Shown here: positions 1-6,637 of the stretch, piece by piece | Position numbering within the stretch: position 1 is the first letter of the stretch | Layout: each line of letters starts with the position of its first letter | Source: Gammaproteobacteria bacterium | GTDB lineage: Bacteria; Pseudomonadota; Gammaproteobacteria; Chromatiales; Chromatiaceae | Direction of reading: 5' to 3' | DNA length: 18,704 nt | NCBI GenBank assembly: GCA_006227775.1 | Contig: SBFV01000285.1 | Span: forward strand, 1-18,704 | Program-made: the position numbers and the translations under genes | The notes under the pieces: model-generated | The model's input: only the letters and a program-made list of their open reading frames with translations | What the model was told of the DNA's origin: nothing | Databases searched by the model: none

Positions 1-262
1 AGCCCCCCAGGTCGTAGATCAGGGGCTCCCCCCGCGTCAGGACGGCCGCGGCGAGGGTGACCGCGAGCAGCAGGCCCAGGGTCAGGAAGGCCACGGCGAG
101 ACGGCCCGCGACCCGCCCGCCCAGGGCGAAAACCAGCAGCATGGCGATCATGGGCAGGAAGAGGGTCAAGGGCAGGAGTTTACCGCTCAGGTCAACCAGG
201 GCGGCGACAGTGTCGGTGCCGAAGGACCGGACAACCGCCAGGAGGGCCTCGATCGCCGTCAT
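1..262 (-). CDS. mrpD: Mrp-type Na+/H+ antiporter subunit D (NuoM-like), 5' part only
   Basis: Only the first 87 codons are visible; the rest lies beyond the left edge. The ATG at 262-260 overlaps the TGA of the preceding antiporter gene (ATGA overlap), which fixes the start and implies translational coupling. The visible protein begins with an amphipathic stretch and then two hydrophobic segments (about residues 29-47 and 52-75). It ends with EPLIYDLGG, which closely resembles the segment that precedes the first conserved core helices in NuoM/MnhD-type proton-pumping subunits. Members of this family are about 500-residue inner-membrane proteins that form the ion path of Mrp cation/proton antiporters. 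The identification rests on this short N-terminus plus the MnhB and MnhC neighbours. NuoM or NuoN of a respiratory complex is less likely because no other nuo genes are adjacent. Confidence 0.75.
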   Translation of the reverse strand, partial: MTAIEALLAVVRSFGTDTVAALVDLSGKLLPLTLFLPMIAMLLVFALGGRVAGRLAVAFLTLGLLLAVTLAAAVLTRGEPLIYDLGG

Positions 263-663
263 GGTGTCGGTCCGAGCCGCGTCTGGTTGGTTGCCCCGGA
301 CGCCCGAGGCCCGGTGGCCTGGGGGTGAGCCCCGGCCGGCGCCTTATCCTGTTCAGCGTCAGCGTCAGCGCTGGCCGCGGCCAGGCGCAGGACCAGGGCC
401 ACGCCCAGGGCGGTAGCGGCGAAGGCCACCACCAGGCCGGTGATGACCAGGGCCTGGGGGACCGGATCGGCGCCCACCGCCGCTTCCCCGTCCAGAAGAC
501 CGCCACCCCGCCGGGCGATGACCCCGAAGAGGAGGAATACGCCGCTATCGAGCAAATTGAGGGCGATGATCTTGCGCAAGGCCCCAGGGTGACAGAGGAT
601 GCCATAGAGCCCCAACCCGACCAGCGCCGCGCCGCAGAAACCGAAGAGGCTCAGGCTGGTCAT
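259..663 (-). CDS. mrpC: Mrp-type Na+/H+ antiporter subunit C (NuoK-like)
   Basis: The product is a 134-residue inner-membrane protein with three predicted helices (about residues 3-22, 32-50 and 70-94). The order and the motif IIALNLLDSGVFLLFG match the MnhC/MrpC family, which is homologous to NuoK of complex I. In Mrp antiporters this subunit contributes to ion translocation together with MrpA and MrpD. The last 40 residues are a hydrophilic Ala/Pro/Gly-rich tail, longer than in typical NuoK-like proteins and of unknown role. A longer reading frame continues upstream, but the ATG at 663 is chosen because it overlaps the stop of the MnhB gene (ATGA) and starts directly at the conserved hydrophobic core. 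It sits between mrpB and mrpD with overlaps on both sides, so expression is almost certainly coupled. Confidence 0.85.
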   Translation of the reverse strand: MTSLSLFGFCGAALVGLGLYGILCHPGALRKIIALNLLDSGVFLLFGVIARRGGGLLDGEAAVGADPVPQALVITGLVVAFAATALGVALVLRLAAASADADAEQDKAPAGAHPQATGPRASGATNQTRLGPTP

Positions 664-1616
664 GGCCCGATTTCGCGCCCAGACGCGCTGGCGGCCGGGC
701 TGGCAAGCAGCAGACCCAGGGCGATGGCGATGGACAGGGTAAGGCCGACCTTGATGATGAGGAGGGAGTACCTGGCCCAGCCCTCGGAGTCGGCGAGAAA
801 GCCCATGTCCAGCCAATTGCTGGCGAATCCGACGAGGATGAAGACGAGGGGGCCGGTGATGAGCAGCCAGCGCAAGGCCCAACTGCTGACCGCGGGCGGG
901 CGCATCAGCCCGGTGATCATGGCTAGCAGCCACATGGCCGCGAGGATGGCGCCACCCTGAAAAGGCCCGCCGGGGTGGTGACTCCCGATCCAGGCCAGGT
1001 AAAGACCGACCAGGAGACCGCCGGGTAGCAGGGCCCGCGCGAGGCGCCGGAGGCCCGGCGCGGGGCGCGGCAGGTGGGGGAAGTTGGGGCGGCCGCCCCA
1101 CTCAGGATCTGGTACGAGGGACCAGAGGGCCACCAGGACCATCACCAGGATCAGACCCTCGGTCAGGGAGTCCAGGGCACGAAAGCCGAGCAAGACCCCG
1201 GTGACGGGATTACCCAAACCGGTAGCGGCCAGGTGTTCCGTTACCAAGGGGGCCAGACTGACGGCGGGCGCCTGGGTCGCATCCACCACCAGCAGCGAGA
1301 TCCCCACGGTCACCAGGATAGAGACCAGGCCCACCAGGAGGCGGATGCCCAGGCCCGGCCTGATGGCGGATTCCTCTCGTGGCAGGCGCCTGGCGGCGAC
1401 CAGGAACAGAATGCCCGTCAGCCCGCCACTAAGGGCGGCCGCGGTCAGGGCCACATCGCTGGCATCCATGCGCACCCAGATTAGCGCGGCCAGCAGGCCG
1501 AAGAGGGTGAAGCCCAGGGCGGCGCGAAAACTGGTGCCGGTGACCAGAACCCAGAGGGCCAGGCCCAGAATGAGCAAGGCCAGCAGGCCATCGAGGACCA
1601 GGGCCAGGCTGGTCAT
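660..1616 (-). CDS. mrpB: Mrp-type antiporter subunit: DUF4040/MbhD-like, MbhE-like and MnhB domains fused
   Basis: This 318-residue polytopic membrane protein combines parts that are separate genes or parts of MrpA in many antiporters. Residues about 1-75 look like DUF4040/MbhD (helices plus a charged WVRMDASDVALT segment). About 85-180 correspond to the MbhE-like C-terminal part of MrpA. About 195-310 are MnhB, with the typical segments SHHPGGPFQGGAILAA and FLLADSE-like GFLADSEG. The complex exchanges Na+ (or other cations) for protons across the inner membrane. The ATG at 1616 is preferred to a TTG at 1628 because GAGG lies 6 bases upstream of the ATG. The gene starts 8 bases after the phospholipase stop and its TGA overlaps the mrpC start. 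No MrpA-type large subunit is visible upstream, which is unusual for the standard mrpABCDEFG order. Confidence 0.85.
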   Translation of the reverse strand: MTSLALVLDGLLALLILGLALWVLVTGTSFRAALGFTLFGLLAALIWVRMDASDVALTAAALSGGLTGILFLVAARRLPREESAIRPGLGIRLLVGLVSILVTVGISLLVVDATQAPAVSLAPLVTEHLAATGLGNPVTGVLLGFRALDSLTEGLILVMVLVALWSLVPDPEWGGRPNFPHLPRPAPGLRRLARALLPGGLLVGLYLAWIGSHHPGGPFQGGAILAAMWLLAMITGLMRPPAVSSWALRWLLITGPLVFILVGFASNWLDMGFLADSEGWARYSLLIIKVGLTLSIAIALGLLLASPAASASGREIGP

Positions 1617-1624
1617 GATAGGCC

Positions 1625-2755
1625 TCAAAAACCCTGGATTGGCTGATCGAGGAGGTCGTTGAGGGCGACACCGATGCCCACGGCGTTCTGGTACCAGTTA
1701 TAGTCGATCATGCTGTCGCCATAGCCGCTGAAACCCTGGATATAGCCGCGCAAGGGCCCCAGGAACGGGGGCGAGGTCCATGACAGGAGGGCCGCGCCCT
1801 TGCCGGTGCTCGGGTTGCCGCGACCCATGAGGGTGAAACTGTGGCCCCGCCACTTGTAAATGCCGGTGATATCGCCGTAGCCCAGATAGTCTTCGATGTC
1901 CGGGTTGTCGTCATCCTCGTCATTTTCCGCGATACGGATCCAGGGCCGGACCAGCAGGACCAGGTTGTCCCGCTCGAAGCCGAAGGTGGCGATGACCCGA
2001 TCCCAACTGCGGGACAGGACATCGGTGCGGCCATTGGATTGATGATTAAGCCCAAAGTTGAACAGTCGCCAGTGGAAGCCGCCGCCGAGGTCCAGGTCGG
2101 GGTTGTAGCTGACCATCAGTTCGGGCTCGTAATTGGTCTCCCGGAAGGGCTTCGACTTGTCGTCGTTGTAAAGCTGCCACTGGTTCTGCTGGGTGTAGGC
2201 CGCCCAGACCCCGAAGCGGCGGTCATCCGTCGCCCAGAGGCGGAACTTGAAGCTGAGCTGGAACCGGGCCTCCACATCGTCGATGGTCAGGTCCTCCGGC
2301 GGGAAGAGCGGGGTAAAGGGATGCTCGTTGGGATTGTCGGACCAACGGGCGAAAAGGATGTAGTTGGGCCGATAAAGATTGATGCCATAGCGCGCCGAGT
2401 CCGGGCTCAGGGCCCAGGCCGTGGTGAGGAGCGAACTGACGGGCTTCTCATCCCCGGGTACCGCCAGCTCGGGTGAGGCACCGTCCTGGGGCCTGGCGGT
2501 GACCGGCGTCGCCGGCAATGTCATGGGTTGGCTGGCGGCGGTTGCTAGGGTCCCCGGGGCGGTGGGCTTGGCTACCAGGGCCGCGGCCCGGTCATAACAG
2601 GCCAGGCGCTCCTGGTCGCCGGGAATGGCGGCGCAGGATGCAAAGTCCCCGGCCAGACCCTCCCCGGTGAAGAGGGTTGCCAGGCCCAGACCCAGTAGCG
2701 ACGCCAGCGTCAGGGGAGGGCGCGAGCCCGCGGGAATCCGCGGGACCATTTTCAT
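1625..2755 (-). CDS. pldA: outer-membrane phospholipase A (OMPLA)
   Basis: The product is a 376-residue precursor of a calcium-dependent outer-membrane phospholipase A1/A2 that hydrolyses acyl chains of phospholipids reaching the outer leaflet. Residues 1-36 form a signal peptide. A Cys pair follows (C41, C53, in RLACYD), as in many longer PldA homologues, then a Pro/Ala-rich linker, and the beta-barrel begins near 120. The catalytic signature is at residues 235-253: His238 and Ser240 in NHQSNGR, followed by SRSW. At the position of the third catalytic residue (Asn156 in mature E. coli OMPLA) there is Asp252. The protein ends in Phe, as usual for outer-membrane barrels. The start is the ATG at 2755; a second ATG two codons later is possible, and neither has a strong ribosome-binding site. 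It lies between a permease gene (26 bases upstream) and the Mrp antiporter genes (8 bases downstream). Confidence 0.92.
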   Translation of the reverse strand: MKMVPRIPAGSRPPLTLASLLGLGLATLFTGEGLAGDFASCAAIPGDQERLACYDRAAALVAKPTAPGTLATAASQPMTLPATPVTARPQDGASPELAVPGDEKPVSSLLTTAWALSPDSARYGINLYRPNYILFARWSDNPNEHPFTPLFPPEDLTIDDVEARFQLSFKFRLWATDDRRFGVWAAYTQQNQWQLYNDDKSKPFRETNYEPELMVSYNPDLDLGGGFHWRLFNFGLNHQSNGRTDVLSRSWDRVIATFGFERDNLVLLVRPWIRIAENDEDDDNPDIEDYLGYGDITGIYKWRGHSFTLMGRGNPSTGKGAALLSWTSPPFLGPLRGYIQGFSGYGDSMIDYNWYQNAVGIGVALNDLLDQPIQGF

Positions 2756-2781
2756 ATCGTATTTTCGTTTCACGCTGTTAT

Positions 2782-4242
2782 TCAAAAAGATCCAAAAAGG
2801 GTACCCAGGACGATTACGGCCACCAGCGCCAGCAGGGCGCCGAGGATGCCGACCATGACGATGTCCAGGTAGCTGTCGCGGTGGGTGACGCCGCAGACGG
2901 CGAACAAGGTCACCACGGCGCCGTTGTGCGGCAGGCTGTCCAGGGTACCGGAGGCGATGACGGCGACCCGGTGCAAAAGCCCCGGATCCATGCCGATGGC
3001 CGTGGCCATTTGCAGATAGGTGGCCCCCAAAGACTCCAGGGCGATGGTCATGCCGCCGGAGGCCGAGCCGGTGAGGGCCGACAGAAGGGTGGTACTGACC
3101 GCCAGGGACACCAGGGCGCCGCCCTCGATACCCAGTACCCATGCCCTTACCAGTTCGAAGGCCGGCAGGGCGGCGACCACGGCACCGAAACCCACCAGGC
3201 TGGCCACGCTCAAGGCCGGCAGCACGGAGGCATTGGCGCCGGCGTCCATGCTTTCCCGGACCCGGACCAGGCGGCGGGCATTCATCGCCAGCAGCACCAG
3301 AATGGCCGCGAAGAGGGCGATGATGACCGCCCAGATACCGCCTACGGCCTGCAGGGAGGTCGGCCCCCAGCGTTCTTCCGCCAGAAAAGACAGATCAAGC
3401 CGCGGCAGCACCACGAGCGACATCAGCAGGTTGACGATGATGACCACCATCAGTGGCAGGAAGGCGACCAAGATCGAAGGCTGGTCGGGACTGCGATGCC
3501 CGTGGTGCATCTCGGGGGGATCGAAGTTCTGGACGACGGTGCTGCGCTCCCGGACGAAGGGATCCTCCGCCGCACCATCCGGATCCGGGTGGCCGGAGAC
3601 CAGGCTGGCGGCTCCCTGCCCTTGGCGCTTGGCCTGGGCCACCCTGAGCCCCATCCACCAGAGCCCGAAGACCAGCATGATAACGGAGGCGATGAGACCC
3701 AGCCCCGGCGCGGCGAAGGGCGTGGAACCAAAGAAGGGCATGGGGATGGCGTTCTGGATGGCCGGCGTGCCCGGCATGGCCGACATGGTGAAGCTGGCGG
3801 CTCCCAGCCAGATGGCGCCGGGCGCCAGGCGTCCTGGAATGCCGGCATCGCGGAACAGGGCCAGGGCCATGGGCGCCAGGACGAAGAAGGCCACGAACAG
3901 GCTCACCCCGCCATAGGTCACCAGGGCGCCGGCGAGCACCACGGCCAACACCGCATGGCGGGGACCCAACTTGCCGCTCATGAAGCGCGCGATGGCCGTG
4001 ACCGACCCGCTGTCGTCCATCAGTTTGCCGAAGAGGGCACCCAGCAAGAAGAGCGGAAAGAACTGGGCAAGGAACCCGGCGGTACTGTCCATGAAGGTAT
4101 GGGTCCAATGGGCGAGCAAGGGCTCCATGGCAAAGAGGGCGGCAACCAGTGCCGCGCCCGGTGCCAGGATCAGGACGCTCCAACCGCGATAGGCCAAACC
4201 AATGAGCAAGGTAAGGGCGATAAGAATGCCTAAAAGACCCAT
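2782..4242 (-). CDS. GntP-family permease (gluconate/organic acid:H+ symporter type)
   Basis: This 486-residue inner-membrane protein has about 12 hydrophobic segments. The stretch FFPLFLLGALFGKLMDDSG near residues 66-84, the following GPRHAVLAVVLAGALVTYGG, and SAMPGTPAIQNAIP near 160 are typical of GntP-like permeases (COG2610), which import gluconate or other small organic acids with protons. The substrate cannot be read from the sequence. A hydrophilic loop of about 45 residues (roughly 205-250, rich in Asp, Pro and His, including PEMHHGH) separates the two halves and looks longer than usual. The ATG at 4242 is chosen over a TTG at 4257 because AGGA lies 7 bases before it. The gene leads the likely transcript that continues into phospholipase A and the Mrp subunits. 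No gluconate kinase or dehydratase is nearby, so a sugar-acid role has no local support. Confidence 0.82.
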   Translation of the reverse strand: MGLLGILIALTLLIGLAYRGWSVLILAPGAALVAALFAMEPLLAHWTHTFMDSTAGFLAQFFPLFLLGALFGKLMDDSGSVTAIARFMSGKLGPRHAVLAVVLAGALVTYGGVSLFVAFFVLAPMALALFRDAGIPGRLAPGAIWLGAASFTMSAMPGTPAIQNAIPMPFFGSTPFAAPGLGLIASVIMLVFGLWWMGLRVAQAKRQGQGAASLVSGHPDPDGAAEDPFVRERSTVVQNFDPPEMHHGHRSPDQPSILVAFLPLMVVIIVNLLMSLVVLPRLDLSFLAEERWGPTSLQAVGGIWAVIIALFAAILVLLAMNARRLVRVRESMDAGANASVLPALSVASLVGFGAVVAALPAFELVRAWVLGIEGGALVSLAVSTTLLSALTGSASGGMTIALESLGATYLQMATAIGMDPGLLHRVAVIASGTLDSLPHNGAVVTLFAVCGVTHRDSYLDIVMVGILGALLALVAVIVLGTLFGSF

Positions 4243-4381
4243 CTCGTTGTCCTGCAAAGGTACTATCGCCCTGGCAGACGGCTGGTCGTTGGTTGTAACC
4301 GGTATCTGGCCGGCACAGGCAAGCGCAAGAATACCGGCCAGTTGACCTGCATCCGTTCAGGGTGCCAAGAGCGTCGGCCGG

Positions 4382-4618
4382 TTAATTACTGAAACTGCCC
4401 CGGGCGTGTTCATCCACCAGGACGCCACCCAATGCCCCGACACCGGCACCGATCAGGGCACCCTTGCCCGCGTTACCGCTGAAGGAGCCGATGATGGCAC
4501 CACTACCCGCCCCCAGAGCGGTTCCGCTGGCCACCCGGGATCGGGAGGTGTCACCGCAAGCGGTCAACATGAGGAGAGAGCCAGTGACGGCGATCAGAGC
4601 ATAGGTCATTGGTTTCAT
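4382..4618 (-). CDS. small glycine-zipper lipoprotein
   Basis: The product is a 78-residue precursor lipoprotein. Residues 1-20 form a lipoprotein signal peptide ending in the lipobox LTAC, with Cys21 as the lipidated residue. The next residues are Gly and Asp, without an Asp at +2, so sorting to the outer membrane is likely. Residues about 31-68 are a glycine-zipper segment (GxxxG-type repeats such as GAGSGAIIG and GAGVGALGG), as in the SlyB/YMGG/OmpA-associated families of small envelope proteins. The start ATG at 4618 has GGAG seven bases upstream. The gene stands alone between the permease and the Rap1a-like gene. The family has no agreed function; envelope integrity is the usual guess. 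Confidence 0.85.
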   Translation of the reverse strand: MKPMTYALIAVTGSLLMLTACGDTSRSRVASGTALGAGSGAIIGSFSGNAGKGALIGAGVGALGGVLVDEHARGSFSN

Positions 4619-4713
4619 GTGGTTTCTCCGAAATTCTTCTACCCGTTAGGGATGCTGGACATGGATTACGGCCAAGGCGATTGGGATTCGTCCCAGGCCC
4701 GGGTTATGGGGGG

Positions 4714-5097
4714 TTATTTACAGGGATAAGCCGCAGCCAAGGCCCGCACCACGGCCACCGCCGGTGGTTCCCCCATGTAATCCGCCCGGTCGGCATGCTT
4801 TTGCCCCCAGGCAAGGAATACCTCCCGGGCCTGGGCAAGCGTAGTGCCCTTGGGCGGGCAGATCAGCGGCTTCATTTTTTTCCGGTCACTCACGGCATCG
4901 TGGTACTGCACCGTTGCCTCGAGAAAGGCGCGACAGCCGAAGGCCGCCGCCTCCGCCTCGCTGGAGCAGACCTCGATCAGATCCTTGGCTGTTTCATAGC
5001 TAAAGGATTGCTCCGTTAGGGCGCCATATACCGGCCCCATGGCCTGGCTGGCGAAAAGGGCGGCGATAGCGAGGGGATAACGACTCTTAAACGTCAT
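4714..5097 (-). CDS. secreted Rap1a/Tai-like small protein
   Basis: The product is a 127-residue precursor with a Sec signal peptide (about residues 1-25, cleavage near VYG/A). The mature part has the layout of the Rap1a/Tai domain: a segment ending in LIEVCSS, a second Cys in FGCRAFLEA, a third in LICPPKGTTLAQ, and a terminal AYPC (Cys44, 55, 80, 126). These would form two disulphides in the periplasm. Rap1a and Tai proteins neutralise type VI amidase effectors, but many stand-alone homologues have no known partner. No amidase effector or type VI gene is in the window, so immunity is not claimed. AGGAG lies 9 bases before the ATG. It is transcribed in the same direction as the lipoprotein gene, about 95 bases upstream of it. 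Confidence 0.7.
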   Translation of the reverse strand: MTFKSRYPLAIAALFASQAMGPVYGALTEQSFSYETAKDLIEVCSSEAEAAAFGCRAFLEATVQYHDAVSDRKKMKPLICPPKGTTLAQAREVFLAWGQKHADRADYMGEPPAVAVVRALAAAYPCK

Positions 5098-5273
5098 GGG
5101 ACAGGGCTCCTGGCGGCTTCAAGTGGGAGGGATTGGAGGAATGACTTGGATTGCGGCCCGAGAAACGAGGCCGGGGACTCAATAATAGAGGAATCCCGAC
5201 AGGCGCATCAGGGCGAAGTGAAAAAACCGCCGCGCAGCCAGGGCGAGGGTGATGGTCACGCGGTCCGGTGGGC

Positions 5274-5291
5274 ATGGCCGATGTCGGCCAT
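5274..5291. repeat. 8-bp perfect inverted repeat, hairpin or operator candidate
   Basis: ATGGCCGA and TCGGCCAT flank a 2-base centre. It lies 2 bases from the hairpin at 5294-5311, in the 221-base gap between the dioxygenase stop and the Rap1a-like start. It could be part of a double terminator or a dimeric protein-binding site. Nothing else was recognised in this gap. Confidence 0.4.
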
Positions 5292-5293
5292 CA

Positions 5294-5311
5294 GGACCTC
5301 GCGGGAGGTCC
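5294..5311 (-). terminator. hairpin just downstream of the dioxygenase gene
   Basis: A perfect 7-bp stem, GGACCTC and GAGGTCC with a 4-base loop, begins 8 bases after the dioxygenase stop codon. There is no T-run after the stem on the minus strand, so it is a terminator candidate by position and stability only. Confidence 0.4.
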
Positions 5312-5318
5312 GCGACGG

Positions 5319-6155
5319 TCAGCCGAACGCGAACGCCGATAGCCGGGTCTCCATGACCCGGTCGGAAAAGACCTGCTTGCCCTGATCCCGGCCAGCGGCG
5401 CCGGCCACCACCATCAGGGGCAGCAGATGCTCCTCGGCCCCGCGGGGATGGCTCAGGCGGGCCGAGGGCGCCTGCTCCCAGTTGGCCAGCAACTTCTCAC
5501 GCTCCTCGGGAGCGGCCGTCACCGCCTGGACCAGCCAGTGGTCGAATGCATCGGCGATGGGGCCATAGCGGGGATCGCCATAGCCGCGCATATTGTGGAA
5601 ACTCATCCCGCTGCCAATGATCAGAATCCCGTCGTCACGCAGAGGCTCCAGTGCCCGGCCGACGGCGAGATGGAGCCGCGGGTCCAGGTGCTGCTGCAAT
5701 GACAACTGTACGACGGGGATCTCCGCGCCGGGGAATACCAGCAGCAGAGGGATGAAGACGCCATGGTCGAAACCGCGCTTGGGGTTGGTGTGCGCGGGCA
5801 ATTGCGCCCCTGCCAGCAAGGCGGCGATGCGCGCCGCCACTGCCGGGTCGCCAGGCGCCGGATAGTGTAAGGTGTAAGTATTTGGCGGGAAGCCGAAATA
5901 ATCGTAAATCAGTGCAGGTTGATCCCCACTGGTCACCTCGAAGGCGGATGTCAGCCAATGCGCCGAGACGACGACGATGGCGTGAGGACGCCGCGGCAAG
6001 GTGGCCGCCGCCCCCTTCAGGAAGCCCGCCATCCGGTCCCAGGCATGGGCCGGCTGCCAATCCATGAAGAAACAGGGGCCCGCGCCATGGGGCAGGAACC
6101 AGGCAGGCATCCGGGCCTTGGTCCCGGCGGAAGGGGTGGAGATAGTGACTGTCAT
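5319..6155 (-). CDS. LigB-family extradiol ring-cleavage dioxygenase (YgiD/DODA type)
   Basis: This 278-residue cytosolic enzyme belongs to the class III extradiol dioxygenase superfamily, whose YgiD/4,5-DOPA-dioxygenase branch opens catechol rings with a metal ion. Visible signatures are FLPHGAGP (His23), VVSAHW (His66), a GFDHGVFIPL segment (His131), GSGMSFHN (His187) and SHPRGAEEHLLPL (His236). The first, second, fourth and fifth correspond to the metal-site and catalytic histidines of YgiD. The length fits YgiD (about 260-275 residues). The reading frame extends 40 codons further upstream, but the ATG at 6155 has GGGAG six bases before it and starts just before the conserved domain. The native substrate is unknown and no aromatic catabolism genes are nearby. 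A divergent gap separates it from glycogen phosphorylase. Confidence 0.88.
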   Translation of the reverse strand: MTVTISTPSAGTKARMPAWFLPHGAGPCFFMDWQPAHAWDRMAGFLKGAAATLPRRPHAIVVVSAHWLTSAFEVTSGDQPALIYDYFGFPPNTYTLHYPAPGDPAVAARIAALLAGAQLPAHTNPKRGFDHGVFIPLLLVFPGAEIPVVQLSLQQHLDPRLHLAVGRALEPLRDDGILIIGSGMSFHNMRGYGDPRYGPIADAFDHWLVQAVTAAPEEREKLLANWEQAPSARLSHPRGAEEHLLPLMVVAGAAGRDQGKQVFSDRVMETRLSAFAFG

Positions 6156-6637
6156 GGGGGGCTCCCTGATTGATGGTTCATGGGCATCCCCGCCCCGAGC
6201 GGGGGATGCTGAGGAATTCATATCCGAGCGTTGAGGTGTGATGATGGAATATGGGGCCGACCCTGGTGGACCCATGGGGCCGGACTGATGAATACCGCCC
6301 CCCGTTCCGCGACCCTCGGGCTTGACGCCAACCCCGGCTTCCCTGCACAGTCCAATCTACTGTCCCGCCGAGGCCGAAATGAGCGTGATCCTGGACCCTT
6401 TTCTTAACGTCATGGCCGACAAACATGGCCCGGATCACTGCTTCAGCGAGGGGGCGTGGCCGCACCGCAAGGTGGATGGGAACCTGCTGCCTCTCGACGA
6501 TGGGGCCCTGGCCGCCAAGGAGATCCCGCCCCGGGCCCTCATGGGTGGTGCCCCGGCACCGCTCGTCGCGGTGGTCAGGCACCCGCGTCGCGCTTGCCCG
6601 GATCATCCCTATTCAACCCAGCCGCGGAGCCCCTGCC
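6156..6637. other. 482-base divergent intergenic region
   Basis: This gap separates the dioxygenase (minus) from glycogen phosphorylase (plus) and must hold the promoters of both. No clear -35/-10 pair was recognised. Its middle holds the PilU-like fragment at 6379-6540. Overlapping open frames on both strands here have the amino-acid composition of chance frames in GC-rich DNA. Confidence 0.6.
6379..6540 (+). pseudogene. decayed N-terminal fragment resembling a PilU/PilT-like ATPase
   Basis: The frame starting at the ATG at 6379 reads PFLNVMADKHGPDHCFSEGA, then WPHRKVDGNLLPLDDGALAA and KEI. This follows the N-terminal pattern of PilU/PilT twitching ATPases, roughly LL..M....SDL.F..GAPP..K..G.L.PL....L....: hydrophobic helix, Lys-His-Gly, the acidic SDLYF-like position (here PDHCF), GA.PP (here GAWP), then K-V-D-G-N-L-P-L. 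After about 54 codons the resemblance is lost. The ATP-binding domain (Walker A, about 350 residues in total) is absent, because glycogen phosphorylase begins at 6638. Substitutions at normally conserved positions (S to P, L to H, P to W) suggest relaxed selection. The match is from memory of the family pattern, so a chance resemblance is not excluded. Confidence 0.5.

Noticed and set aside
2677..4233. Long plus-strand open frame of 518 codons opposite the permease
   Set aside because: It is the antisense of a clear membrane protein, with the Gly/Gln/His/Asp-rich composition typical of such shadows in GC-rich DNA, and shows no motif.
4306..4341. CTGGCCGG/CCGGCCAG inverted repeat downstream of the lipoprotein gene
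   Set aside because: An 8-bp stem with a 20-base loop and no T-run is too weak to call a terminator or operator.
6178..6606. Minus-strand open frame of 142 codons in the divergent gap
   Set aside because: Arg/Gly/Pro/His-rich without any hydrophobic pattern; it overlaps the PilU-like fragment on the other strand, which reads better.
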